This document shows, piece by piece, positions 1 to 7,777 of a DNA stretch of 64,000 bases (position 1 is the stretch's first letter; every line of letters starts with the position of its first letter). The stretch spans positions 62,001 to 126,000 of the forward strand of contig JAVHVE010000037.1 of NCBI GenBank assembly GCA_032160705.1, written 5' to 3'. The notes under the pieces are model-generated. The model made no database searches. It saw only the letters and a list, made by a program, of their open reading frames with translations, and was not told the origin of the DNA. The DNA is from QHXM01 sp032160705. GTDB lineage: Bacteria; Acidobacteriota; Blastocatellia; Pyrinomonadales; Pyrinomonadaceae. A program made the translations under genes and the position numbers.

Positions 1-1
1 T

Positions 2-1774
2 TATGTCCTGCGCAAAATTATGCGTCGCGCCATCTATCAGGGGCGACACACGCTGCAATTAGAGGATGCGTTCTTTTACAAAGTGACCGATTTCGTCGTC
101 GGGCAGATGAATGACGCCTACCCGGAGATTGAGGCAGCGCGCGAATTCATCGAACGCATGGTCAAGCTCGAAGAGGAACGCTTCAGCTCGACGTTGTCGG
201 TCGGTCTGCAAAAACTCGATGCGCTTTTTAGCGTCTCGCATGACGGCTCGCTCCCTGATTACAAAGAACTCGCGCGGCTCTACGACACGTTCGGCACGCC
301 GCGCGATCTGATTCGCGTGAGTATGGAAGAGCGTGGATTTATTCTTGACGAGGATGAGTTCAACGCTTCGTTCGATGCTGCGCTCCGCGAGATTCAGCGC
401 ACTGGCGACCACGAACAGGGAACAGTGGGAGCGAAGGTTAAGCCTATTTATGCTCGCGTTGCGCAACGAGTGGGACGCAGCGAGTTCACGGGTTACGAAG
501 GCACGTGGCTTGAGGGCGCGCGCGTCGTCGCGCTCATCAACGGCGAAGAGGAAGTGAAAGAATTGCGCGAAGGCGAAGACGGCGAGGTCGTCCTCGACCG
601 CACGCCCTTCTATGCCGAAGCTGGCGGACAGGTCGGCGACACGGGCTTGCTGGTCGGCTTCGACTCACAGCTCACGGTCAACGACACGGTCTCGCCCGCA
701 GGAGGCTTGATAGTTCATCGAGGGACAGTCGAGCGCGGAACTCTGCGCGTCGGTGATGAATTGGGAGCTTACGTTGACGCGGTCAAACGCGACGCGACCA
801 GGCGCAACCACACGGCGACTCACTTGCTTCACGCAGCCTTGCGCGAAATCCTCGGCACGCACGTCAAGCAGGCAGGCTCGGTCGTCGCGCCAAATTACCT
901 GCGCTTCGACTTCAGCCATTTTCAACCTTTGACGAAAGAAGAGATTGCGGAACTCGAACGGCTCGTTAATTACCAAATCCTTCGTAATGAGACTGTGCAA
1001 ACAGACGTTCTCAGTTTGGAAGAAGCCATGCAGTCGGGCGCAATGGCGCTCTTCGGTGAAAAGTATGCCGATAAGGTGCGCGTCTTAACCGTGCCGGGCT
1101 TCAGTGGCGACGCATTCTCGAAGGAGCTGTGCGGCGGTACGCACGTTCGCGCCACCGGCGACATCGGGCTCTTTAAAATTACGTCAGATGAATCCATCGC
1201 ATCCGGGACGCGCCGCATCCGCGCCGTGACGGGTGCAGATGCCTTCACCAGATTTCAGGAGACGGAAGCGCTCGTGGATCAGGTCGCGTCGGAGCTACGC
1301 ATATCGCGCAACGACATCCCCGTAGCGGTCGGGCGGCTTCAGGAGGAGTTGAAAAAAGCAAGGCGTGAGGCAGACGAGCTTCGTTTGCAACTTGCGACCG
1401 GCGGCGCTGGGGCTTCGTCAAATGGCGATGAAGCGCGCGAGGTCGCCGGGGGCGTCAAGGTTCTGGCGCGCGAGGCGAGCGGGCTGGACACGGCGGGCAT
1501 GCGCCAGCTTTCCGATACCTTGCTGGCGAGAATCAAATCGGGCGTTGTCGTCCTGGGACGAAACCTGGACGGCAAAGTCTCGCTCATCGTCAGAACCTCG
1601 CCCGATTTGCTCAAACGTGTTCCGGCAGGACAGGTGATTAAGGAACTCGCGCCGATAGTGGGCGGGCGCGGCGGCGGCAAGCCTGACATGGCCGAAGGCG
1701 GTGGCTCGCAGCCCGAAAAACTTGCGGAAGCTCTAGCAGCGAGCTACGGTGTCATCGAAAGACTTTTAAGTTAA
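2..1774 (+). CDS. alaS: Alanyl-tRNA synthetase, C-terminal part (5' truncated by window)
   Basis: This is the 3' portion of alaS; the reading frame is already open at base 2, so the true start lies upstream. The enzyme charges tRNA-Ala in the cytoplasm and edits mis-charged Ser/Gly. Visible are the end of the tRNA-recognition region, the editing domain with its HxxxH zinc motif (HTATH, near 814-830) and the partner CGGTH motif (near 1129-1143), then a coiled region and the DHHA1 oligomerisation domain ending in GGRGGGKPDMAEGGG. The aminoacylation core is outside the window. The stop is followed by a REP-like palindrome rather than a simple terminator. Identification is secure from the motifs; nothing suggests a broken copy. 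Confidence 0.97.
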   Translation, partial: YVLRKIMRRAIYQGRHTLQLEDAFFYKVTDFVVGQMNDAYPEIEAAREFIERMVKLEEERFSSTLSVGLQKLDALFSVSHDGSLPDYKELARLYDTFGTPRDLIRVSMEERGFILDEDEFNASFDAALREIQRTGDHEQGTVGAKVKPIYARVAQRVGRSEFTGYEGTWLEGARVVALINGEEEVKELREGEDGEVVLDRTPFYAEAGGQVGDTGLLVGFDSQLTVNDTVSPAGGLIVHRGTVERGTLRVGDELGAYVDAVKRDATRRNHTATHLLHAALREILGTHVKQAGSVVAPNYLRFDFSHFQPLTKEEIAELERLVNYQILRNETVQTDVLSLEEAMQSGAMALFGEKYADKVRVLTVPGFSGDAFSKELCGGTHVRATGDIGLFKITSDESIASGTRRIRAVTGADAFTRFQETEALVDQVASELRISRNDIPVAVGRLQEELKKARREADELRLQLATGGAGASSNGDEAREVAGGVKVLAREASGLDTAGMRQLSDTLLARIKSGVVVLGRNLDGKVSLIVRTSPDLLKRVPAGQVIKELAPIVGGRGGGKPDMAEGGGSQPEKLAEALAASYGVIERLLS

Positions 1775-1811
1775 AGATAGCGCTGAATCTCGAACATAAA
1801 TCTGTAGCTCG

Positions 1812-2035
1812 GATGCGGATTTTCAGCCCCGTCAGGGACGATTGATTTAGCCCAGCACTTCAGTGCTGGGAAACAGAGTGGTGAAAATAATTGAGTCCCG
1901 GAGGGACGACTGAAGAGAGTTGCTTTTCAGTCGTCCCTCCGGGACTCAGGTTTTATTTTCCGGCTTTATCCCCAGCAATAAATTGCTGGGCTATTTTCAG
2001 GAGTCCCTGGCGGGACTCATCGGGCTTGAAAGTCG
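1812..2035. repeat. REP/REPIN-like nested palindrome
   Basis: A perfect 22-bp inverted repeat (1893-1914 against 1926-1947, 11-nt spacer) sits in the centre. It is flanked by CCCAGCA...TGCTGGG mini-palindromes on both sides and by GTCAGGGAC / GTCCCTGGC words at the outer ends. The nested two-arm layout matches the repeats at 16.2-16.46 kb and 23.09-23.25 kb, with a different core sequence. It lies between convergent genes and could also act as a bidirectional transcription end. Confidence 0.75.
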
Positions 2036-2038
2036 CAC

Positions 2039-2398
2039 CTACATGGCTTTCTGCTTGTCCGTGAGAGTGACGTTCATCTTTTCGAGCGTGATTTTATTGA
2101 GCGTGCCCGTGACCTTGAGATTCTCAGCCTTCTGATACTGCTTCAAGCCACCCCGCGTGTCATCATCAAGCTTGCCTGTTTGCTCTCCTGCGTAGAAGCC
2201 GCGTTGCTTGAGGATCGCCTGAGCCTGCTTAATCTGATCCTTCGTCGCACGGAAAATGGGGCCACGCTTTTTGGTCGTGTTTGCGTTTTGAGCGCTCGAA
2301 CTGGAAGAGCTTTTTGCATTGGCGTTCTCGTTCTGTGCCATTGCATTGAGCGAGAACGCTAGCAGAAGCGTCAACACCGCCATCAAGAATTTTTTCAT
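2039..2398 (-). CDS. Small secreted peptidoglycan-binding domain protein
   Basis: A 119-residue protein starting MKKFLMAVLTLLLAFSLNAMA, a clear Sec signal peptide with cleavage expected after AMA. A short Ser/Asn-rich linker follows. Residues about 55-115 look like a PG_binding_1 domain: an IKQAQAILKQRGFY helix, then G-LDDDTRGGLKQYQK and NLKVTGTLNKITLEKM. Such domains bind the cell wall and usually sit on hydrolases; here the domain stands alone, so a structural or adaptor role is inferred. A purine-rich Shine-Dalgarno (AAGGAGAA, read on the minus strand) precedes the ATG. It is convergent with alaS and divergent from the lytic transglycosylase gene. No catalytic domain is visible. Confidence 0.85.
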   Translation of the reverse strand: MKKFLMAVLTLLLAFSLNAMAQNENANAKSSSSSSAQNANTTKKRGPIFRATKDQIKQAQAILKQRGFYAGEQTGKLDDDTRGGLKQYQKAENLKVTGTLNKITLEKMNVTLTDKQKAM

Positions 2399-2550
2399 TT
2401 TATTCTCCTTAATTATGTGAGGCGCGAAAGAAATCGCGCGTGGGCTAATGGCGGGTGGAAGCCATGCAAAGCCCCAACATCATACATCCGCTGTCAAGCC
2501 CTTCGTTCACAACTCAAAACTGAGCTTTTGCCCTGTTTTGTAAAAACTGT

Positions 2551-2579
2551 TTGGCAATCAGCCAACAGGGTGTTATCAT
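2551..2579 (+). promoter_or_regulatory. Sigma-70-type promoter of the lytic transglycosylase gene
   Basis: TTGGCA (2551-2556) and TATCAT (2574-2579) are separated by 17 bases, close to the sigma-70 consensus. Transcription would start near 2586, leaving a leader of about 130 nt before the ATG at 2716. Confidence 0.6.
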
Positions 2580-2586
2580 TTCGGTG

Positions 2587-2715
2587 TGTTTGAGGGGTGT
2601 GGCTGCGAAAGGCCAATGCCGCCCGAACTGCTCTTTCCCCTATCGCCGCCCGTCGCCCGGCTTAAACCTTACTGGGGCGATGCCCTTGGATTCCTTAGAT
2701 TGATGGTGAGTTAGC
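2587..2715 (+). promoter_or_regulatory. Structured 5' leader of the lytic transglycosylase gene
   Basis: The leader between the predicted start and the ATG is GC-rich. A GGGG tract (2593-2596) can pair with a CCCC tract (about 2637-2640), and ATCGCC (2641-2646) can pair with GGCGAT (near 2676-2681). In other phyla, genes for cell-wall hydrolases of this kind are often controlled by cyclic-dinucleotide riboswitches. I could not match the conserved core of any riboswitch class here, so the role is open. Confidence 0.35.
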
Positions 2716-3531
2716 ATGAAAAAGTTCCCCTTTCTATGCCTGCTGGCGCTTGTGTGCGCCACACCGGCTCTGGCTCAAACGAGTTACCGTTACGACAATT
2801 TCGATGTCCGCGATGGCGTCCGCATAGAGACGGTGGAGACGACAGCCGCCCTGCCGCCAGCGGGCGCGGTTCGCCGGACGGCCAAGACGGGTCTCTCCAT
2901 TAACAATCAAAATGCGCGTCCCACTCTGACGCTTTACACACCATCAAGCCTTAGGCCCATGCCGGTCAGCACCTCGCTCAACGGATTCACGACGGGCGAT
3001 GCGAATGTGGATGGTTTCATCATCGCATCGGGTATGCGCAACGGCGTTGACCCCATCCTGCTCTACGCGCAGATGCACCAGGAATCCTCTTTCAAGCGCG
3101 GAGCGATTTCGCCGAAGGGCGCGCGCGGATTGATGCAGTTGATGCCGGGCACGGCGGCGCGTTTCGGCGTCACCAATATTTTCGATCCCAAACAGAATAT
3201 CGAAGGAGGCGCGCGATACATGCGTTTCCTCCTAGACCATTTCGATGGCGATGTCGCTCTCGCCCTGGCCGGATACAATGCCGGTGAGGGCGCAGTGTTG
3301 AAGTATGGCCGTCACATTCCGCCTTACCGCGAGACCCAGGATTACGTGCGCCGCATTTCGCAGCGCTACCTGAATCTGCGCGATGGCGAGATGGCTCGCA
3401 CGGCTCGCACCGCGACGCCCATGCAGGTGGCGACTCTTCAGGCGGAGCAACCCGCGCCCGCGCCGACTTACGAGCGCAAAGTCTTTGCCGTCAAGCTGCC
3501 CGATGGAAGGCTCCAACTCATTAGCCAGTAA
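2716..3531 (+). CDS. Secreted lytic transglycosylase (SLT domain)
   Basis: 271 residues with signal peptide MKKFPFLCLLALVCATPALAQ. A poorly conserved region follows, then an SLT (Slt70-like) domain at about 95-215. The catalytic Glu is in the QMHQESSFKRGAISPKGARG stretch. Supporting motifs are GLMQLMPGTAARFGV, NIEGGARYMRFLL and ALAGYNAGEGAV. The enzyme cleaves peptidoglycan glycan strands in the periplasm to 1,6-anhydro products. The C-terminal about 50 residues are Ala/Pro-rich and end in a short conserved tail. The gene has its own promoter and long leader. Active-site residues look intact, so an active enzyme is expected. Confidence 0.92.
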   Translation: MKKFPFLCLLALVCATPALAQTSYRYDNFDVRDGVRIETVETTAALPPAGAVRRTAKTGLSINNQNARPTLTLYTPSSLRPMPVSTSLNGFTTGDANVDGFIIASGMRNGVDPILLYAQMHQESSFKRGAISPKGARGLMQLMPGTAARFGVTNIFDPKQNIEGGARYMRFLLDHFDGDVALALAGYNAGEGAVLKYGRHIPPYRETQDYVRRISQRYLNLRDGEMARTARTATPMQVATLQAEQPAPAPTYERKVFAVKLPDGRLQLISQ

Positions 3532-3533
3532 AC

Positions 3534-3640
3534 AAGGCAAAAGGTAAAAGTAAAAAGGTAAAAGTGAGGCCGAGGCCACTATCAATTAAAAGTGGTTCTC
3601 GGCCTGACCTTTTACCTTTTATCTTTTACCTTTATCATTA
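3534..3640. repeat. Low-complexity palindrome, AAAAGGTAAAAGT family
   Basis: A left arm made of AAAAGGTAAAAGT-type words and a right arm of their complement (CTTTTACCTTTTA) surround a GAGGCCGAGG / TCTCGGCC core, so the region can fold into one long hairpin. A second copy with a different core lies at 26816-26925. It sits directly after the stop codon of the transglycosylase gene and may help end transcription. Confidence 0.75.
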
Positions 3641-3665
3641 GCGGCGCGTGACATCCGTCTAGAGT

Positions 3666-5255
3666 TTGCGTCAATCATGGGAGGCTTCCCCATTCTTGTC
3701 TAATCATCCTGCAAACAATCAATCGCCACACGTGGTTGCCGCAACGCCGCGTCGCGCGTTAATTATCGCGGAGACGGCTGGCCTCAGCCTGCAACAACAA
3801 CTGACCGCCAACGGTTATCTCACGCGGGCGGCGACCGTCATGGATGCTCCGCGCGCCATCAATGAGTTCAACCCGGACGTGCTCATCATGGTTGTGGCTC
3901 ATGCAGGTGGCGACGCTGAAAACGAGAATGTGGCGCTGGCGCGCAAGCTTCGCGCGGAGACTGCCACCTATTCTTTGCCCATCGTGTTCGCTTGCAGCGA
4001 AGACGAGCATGGGCTGCGTACTGCCGCGCAATATATCGGGGCAGACGATTATTTCCAGTTGACGACGCCGCCCGCCGAGATGCTGGCGCGGCTGGATTCT
4101 CTCTTCTGGCGCGTCGAAGCTGATCGCCGCAACGCACCCGTCATGAGCGACCGCCGCCTGGAGATAGACAACTTCATGTTCATGCTCGACGCCGTGCGCG
4201 AAGATGTGCGCGCAGGCGTTGGCGGCACGCTGGCTCTCATCTACGCCGTCGCACCGCGCGGGAAGCGGGAGACCTTTGATAAAACTGCGCGCGACCGGAC
4301 ACTCACAGAAGGCCACAATTTCCTCAAGCTCAACCTGCGCCGCATTGATTCGGTAGCCTTCTACGGGCCGACGACGCTGCTCGTTTATCTGCCGCGCATG
4401 GAAACACCTTCCGCTATCGCCGCGTTGACCCGCCTGCACAGGGAGTTTCTTGAAGAGCACCCGGAGCGCGATTTGGTAGCTGGCCTGGCCTCTTTCCCTG
4501 TGCATGCGAGCGACGTTGAGAGCCTTATCGAGAAAGCGGAAAGAGCCGTCAGCGCCGCGCGCGAGGACGCGACCGCCGGGCACATCGTCGCCTATGAAGC
4601 GAAAGAGGAGACGATGCAGCCCGCTCCTGCCGTTTCACCAAAACCTGACAGCGAATTGCGGGCAGCGGAAGAAGTAAAAGCGCCCGCCCACCCGCCCGTC
4701 AGCGCACCGGTCGCCAGTTCAGAGGTTGATCGTGTGACGAAAGAGAAGAACATTACGGAGAAAACGGAAAAAGCGGTTGCTGCTTCTGAGAAAAGTGTTG
4801 AAGAGCCAGCAAACGATACTGATGCGGTGCGTGCGTCAGAGGCCGCCGCGACGGAGCGTGAGCGGCGCGCAAGCGGAGCCGTCATGCCACGCCGTCTGCT
4901 GCTGACCATTTCGGATTCCGCGCGGATGGCGCAGGTCAATTCTTTGATTCGCTCTGCGGGCTACGAGGCGCGAGCCGCCTTTGACGGGCAGCAGGCTTTG
5001 CACCTGTTGCGCATCGAGCGCCCGGATTTGCTCTTGCTTGATTACGATCTTCAGGGTATAGACGGCGTGGAAACAATTCGCCGCCTTCGCAAACAGAGCG
5101 GCGGACGACTGAGTTTACCCGTCGTTATGCTGATCTCGTCGAATAACGATGCCGCGCGCCGTGAGGCGCTTGAGCTTGGCGCACACAGCGTCCTGGTGAC
5201 ACCCTATGATCCGGCGGATTTGCTCAACAGCGTGCGCGTGGCCGGAAGCATCTGA
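3666..5255 (+). CDS. REC-degenerate GGDEF-REC signalling protein
   Basis: A 529-residue cytoplasmic protein with a TTG start. Residues about 28-145 form a receiver-like fold in which the usual phospho-Asp position (PDVLIMVVAH) has no Asp. Residues about 155-310 resemble GGDEF domains (ASFPVHASDVESLIEKAERAV), but the signature loop reads YGPTTL, so cyclase activity is unlikely. A long Ala/Glu/Lys linker (about 310-400) leads to a C-terminal receiver (about 407-525) with intact phospho-Asp in LLLLDYDLQG. Its conserved Lys is replaced (VLVTPYDP instead of K-P), and the acidic pair is SDS. The protein is probably a scaffold or sensor rather than a di-GMP synthase. No partner kinase is adjacent. 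The start is uncertain by a few codons. Confidence 0.8.
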   Translation: MRQSWEASPFLSNHPANNQSPHVVAATPRRALIIAETAGLSLQQQLTANGYLTRAATVMDAPRAINEFNPDVLIMVVAHAGGDAENENVALARKLRAETATYSLPIVFACSEDEHGLRTAAQYIGADDYFQLTTPPAEMLARLDSLFWRVEADRRNAPVMSDRRLEIDNFMFMLDAVREDVRAGVGGTLALIYAVAPRGKRETFDKTARDRTLTEGHNFLKLNLRRIDSVAFYGPTTLLVYLPRMETPSAIAALTRLHREFLEEHPERDLVAGLASFPVHASDVESLIEKAERAVSAAREDATAGHIVAYEAKEETMQPAPAVSPKPDSELRAAEEVKAPAHPPVSAPVASSEVDRVTKEKNITEKTEKAVAASEKSVEEPANDTDAVRASEAAATERERRASGAVMPRRLLLTISDSARMAQVNSLIRSAGYEARAAFDGQQALHLLRIERPDLLLLDYDLQGIDGVETIRRLRKQSGGRLSLPVVMLISSNNDAARREALELGAHSVLVTPYDPADLLNSVRVAGSI

Positions 5256-5273
5256 TGAGGTAAACTAGAGACT

Positions 5274-5906
5274 ATGCACTGCACGAACTGTGGAACTTAC
5301 ATTGCCCCCGGCACGCGCTTCTGCGCTGGCTGCGGTGCGCCCGCCGTTGACCCGGAAGTGACGCGCTATGCCGGAGCGCCGCCGCCGCCATACGCAGCTC
5401 CGCCCGTTCAGCCTCCTCCGGTCTATAGCGCACCTCTGCGCCAGCCGGAGAGAGCGAGCGATGCGGAGCGCCAGATTTTCAAGACGCGCCCCACTCTCTT
5501 CTTTATCAAGATCGGTTACGGTCTGGCCGCGCTGGGCGCGATCCTCGTGATAGTTCTCCTGGCTTACTACATCAGTGCGCCCTGGTGGATTGCGCTACCC
5601 CTGGCGCTGGCGGTGCTGCTCATCCCCGCCTTTTATCATGTCAAGCGCAACATGGTTCAGTACACTTTGACGAACCACAAGCTTGAGATTGACGAAGGAT
5701 TCATTGCGCGCACGACCCGCAACCTCCCGCTGAGAAACATTCAGGACGTGACAGTTTCCTCAACGATCTTCCAAAGGCTTCTCGGCTACGGTAACGTAGT
5801 GATAGACAATGCCAGCGAGCTTGGAGGCTCGACCGTCCTGCATAACGTCCACAACCCGCGCCAGTACGCCGATCTGCTTTTGCGTGAACTGCGTCGCTTC
5901 CAGTAA
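5274..5906 (+). CDS. Zinc-ribbon, bacterial PH (bPH2) domain membrane protein
   Basis: 210 residues. The N-terminus has a zinc ribbon (C3, C6, C17, C20). A Pro-rich linker of about 40 residues follows, then two transmembrane helices (about 80-120) and a YdbS-type PH-like domain (about 122-208; YTLTNHKLEIDEGFIARTTRNL, PLRNIQDVTVSS). Members of this family are membrane proteins of mostly unknown role, and the bPH2 fold is often linked to envelope stress or membrane organisation. The gene lies 18 bp after the REC-GGDEF-REC gene, so co-transcription is likely. Domain assignment is firm and function is not. Confidence 0.85.
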   Translation: MHCTNCGTYIAPGTRFCAGCGAPAVDPEVTRYAGAPPPPYAAPPVQPPPVYSAPLRQPERASDAERQIFKTRPTLFFIKIGYGLAALGAILVIVLLAYYISAPWWIALPLALAVLLIPAFYHVKRNMVQYTLTNHKLEIDEGFIARTTRNLPLRNIQDVTVSSTIFQRLLGYGNVVIDNASELGGSTVLHNVHNPRQYADLLLRELRRFQ

Positions 5907-6007
5907 AGTTAGAGACTCTCCTTTCGGAAGAGCCGGCGCGCAACCGGGAGTTCTGCCTGGAACATCCAACCGTTTGCGGGTTCTAAACGTATTGTAGTTA
6001 CTTTGCT

Positions 6008-7222
6008 TTGATTCGAGAGGGTCTTGTTTTGCGTCTGCTTTCATCAAAATTGATTTTTACTTGTTCGCTTCTGCTGCTCTCGTTTGTGACGGCGGCGGCG
6101 CAGGATTCGTCCTCGCCAGAAGTGGTCAAACTATTTCCCAAAACCGTCGGCGATTTTCGCGCTCAAGCTGCGCGCCCGCTCACTTCTCTCCCAAAAGAGG
6201 TTACGCCGGAAGATTCCGGCGTGCGCGGCGCGGCTGAAGGCATCTATCTTTCTCCTAAGGGAGAACGGCTGACGGTGATGGTCATCACCACACAGTCGCA
6301 CGCAGGCGCATATTCGCTTCTGACTCGCACAGCGGCGCAGATGAACGGCGGAACGCAATCGCAGGCGACGAAGTTAAGCGATGTCGGAATAGCTGGAGTC
6401 GCTGTCCCGGAGCACGTCGCTTTCTATAAGGGCCCTGTGTTTGTCGGCATTACAGGTAAGAGCAAAACCCCTGGTGGCGGCGAGAACAGTCTGGTGGCGT
6501 TCGCCCGCGCCTTTGCCAGCACTTTGCCTGAAGCAGAGAATGAAATTCCCGTTCTCGTCAAGCATCTTCCCGATTGGGAGACCGCGCAGGATCGCGCCAT
6601 TTATGCCATCAGTCTGCCTGCCTTGCAGCATGCCGCAGGCCAGCAACCCATCTTTGAAGCGATCAATTTCAGCGCAGGCGCAGAGGCCGTGACGGCTGCT
6701 TATGACGCTTCAAGACTTGTGATTGTGGAATACACCACGCCGCAGATTGCCGCCGCCGCGGACGCGCGCATCACGTCGCGGCTTCAGGAGCTTCGCGCCG
6801 AGGGGCAGCCCGCCCCTTCCGCGTATCGTAGGGTCGGCAACTATTCCGTCTTCGTTTTTGACGCGCCGGACGAACGGGCTGCGGCACAGTTGATTGACCG
6901 CGTGAAATGGGAGCAAAGCATCCAGTGGCTTGGCGAGAACCCGCTGCTTTGGGCACGCGCTGAAAAGCAGCATTCAAAGGAAGCTGTCAGCCTCATCTTA
7001 GGCATCGCCAAAACGATAGGCTTTTTCGTGATGATCTGTCTGGGGGGCGGTGCAGTCTTCGGCGGCATCTTCTTCCTGCACCGGCGAGCGCAGCGGCAGG
7101 CGGTAGCCGAAAATTACTCTGACGCTGGAGGGATGCTGCGTCTCAACATTGACGAGATGCCACTGGAGACCGACCCGGCAAGATTGCTTGGAACAGGCGA
7201 CGAAAAATCGGTTGTTCAGTAG
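6008..7222 (+). CDS. Secreted, C-terminally anchored protein, DUF6599-like
   Basis: About 404 residues with a signal peptide (LSSKLIFTCSLLLLSFVTAAAQ) and one transmembrane helix near 333-355, followed by a short charged cytoplasmic tail. The large middle part is periplasmic and resembles the DUF6599 family seen in acidobacteria (LFPKTVGDF start, GAYSLLTRTAAQM, LPDWETAQDRAIYAISLPAL). No enzyme motif is visible. Start: TTG at 6008, or TTG at 6029, which gives a more typical signal peptide. A strong terminator follows immediately. Function is unknown, and the family name is from memory of the sequence pattern. Confidence 0.75.
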   Translation: MIREGLVLRLLSSKLIFTCSLLLLSFVTAAAQDSSSPEVVKLFPKTVGDFRAQAARPLTSLPKEVTPEDSGVRGAAEGIYLSPKGERLTVMVITTQSHAGAYSLLTRTAAQMNGGTQSQATKLSDVGIAGVAVPEHVAFYKGPVFVGITGKSKTPGGGENSLVAFARAFASTLPEAENEIPVLVKHLPDWETAQDRAIYAISLPALQHAAGQQPIFEAINFSAGAEAVTAAYDASRLVIVEYTTPQIAAAADARITSRLQELRAEGQPAPSAYRRVGNYSVFVFDAPDERAAAQLIDRVKWEQSIQWLGENPLLWARAEKQHSKEAVSLILGIAKTIGFFVMICLGGGAVFGGIFFLHRRAQRQAVAENYSDAGGMLRLNIDEMPLETDPARLLGTGDEKSVVQ

Positions 7223-7252
7223 TGAAGTTATTCTGAAGACATTCTGCATGCA

Positions 7253-7295
7253 AAAAAAATTAGCGGCGAGATTTTCGTCTCGCCGCTAATTTTTT
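7253..7295. terminator. Bidirectional intrinsic terminator
   Basis: A perfect 11-bp stem (7261-7271 with 7278-7288) with loop TTTTCG is flanked by an A-tract on the left and a T-tract on the right. It would end transcription from either direction: the upstream membrane-protein gene on the plus strand, and the candidate small RNA on the minus strand. Confidence 0.9.
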
Positions 7296-7310
7296 ACCCA
7301 CCCTGGACTC

Positions 7311-7520
7311 GATAAAAAGTTGCGGGCTGCTGGTCTTCCTGTGAGGCTCCCCCAAGCCTCTTGCAGGACGCCGACCAGCAGCCCAGCACTTATGCCCTTT
7401 GACCGCTTAGCTCACGGCAACCCCGTTCCCCCGAAAGAGCCGCCGCCTGCTTTTCAAGTAAGAGAACGCCTCCCCCAAAGCCTTCACTTACTGCCGTCTC
7501 CGAGCCTGACCCGATTTACC
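7311..7520 (-). ncRNA. Candidate small RNA with three G-rich hairpin loops
   Basis: The gap 7299-7777 has no convincing coding frame. Read on the minus strand, a -10-like TACAAT (7529-7524, no good -35) precedes about 205 nt containing three hairpins. The first is AGTAAG/CTTACT (7492-7457), the second is CGGC/GCCG around 7442-7415, and the third is a long stem (GGGCTGCTGGTC at 7324-7335 with its complement at 7373-7384, inner stems TCCTG/CAGGA and GAGGCT/AGCCTC). Each carries a GGGGG or GGGGGA run in its loop (CCCCC on the plus strand). The third stem is followed by GCAACTTTTTA, terminator-like. It does not match tmRNA, RNase P or SRP RNA cores that I know. Transcription from the plus strand, exposing C-rich loops, is possible. 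Bases 7546-7777 show nothing clear. Confidence 0.5.
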
Positions 7521-7777
7521 CTTATTGTACCCTTCCTATTTTATCGTTGGTTATAAGAGCAATGACCGTGCCATTAAAGCTATTTCGGCCACTGCTTTTT
7601 CAAAGAGGCGTTTTTAGCCTTAAAAATCAGAGCTGGAGGCATCTTACAGGCCATAATCCTCTCCAATAGAAAAGCATTATTGTGCCAAGTTGTGTTTTTT
7701 TCTAATACATTGCACGTGTACGAGTGACCGATAATCAGTCGCACCTTCGGATGCGGTTGGTTCACCTGGGTGGGCTT

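Noticed and set aside
7580..7765. 61-codon minus-strand frame beside the aminotransferase gene
   Set aside because: No ribosome site and no recognisable sequence.
7299..7777. SRP RNA, tmRNA or RNase P RNA
   Set aside because: The conserved cores of these RNAs are not present, though the region is clearly structured.
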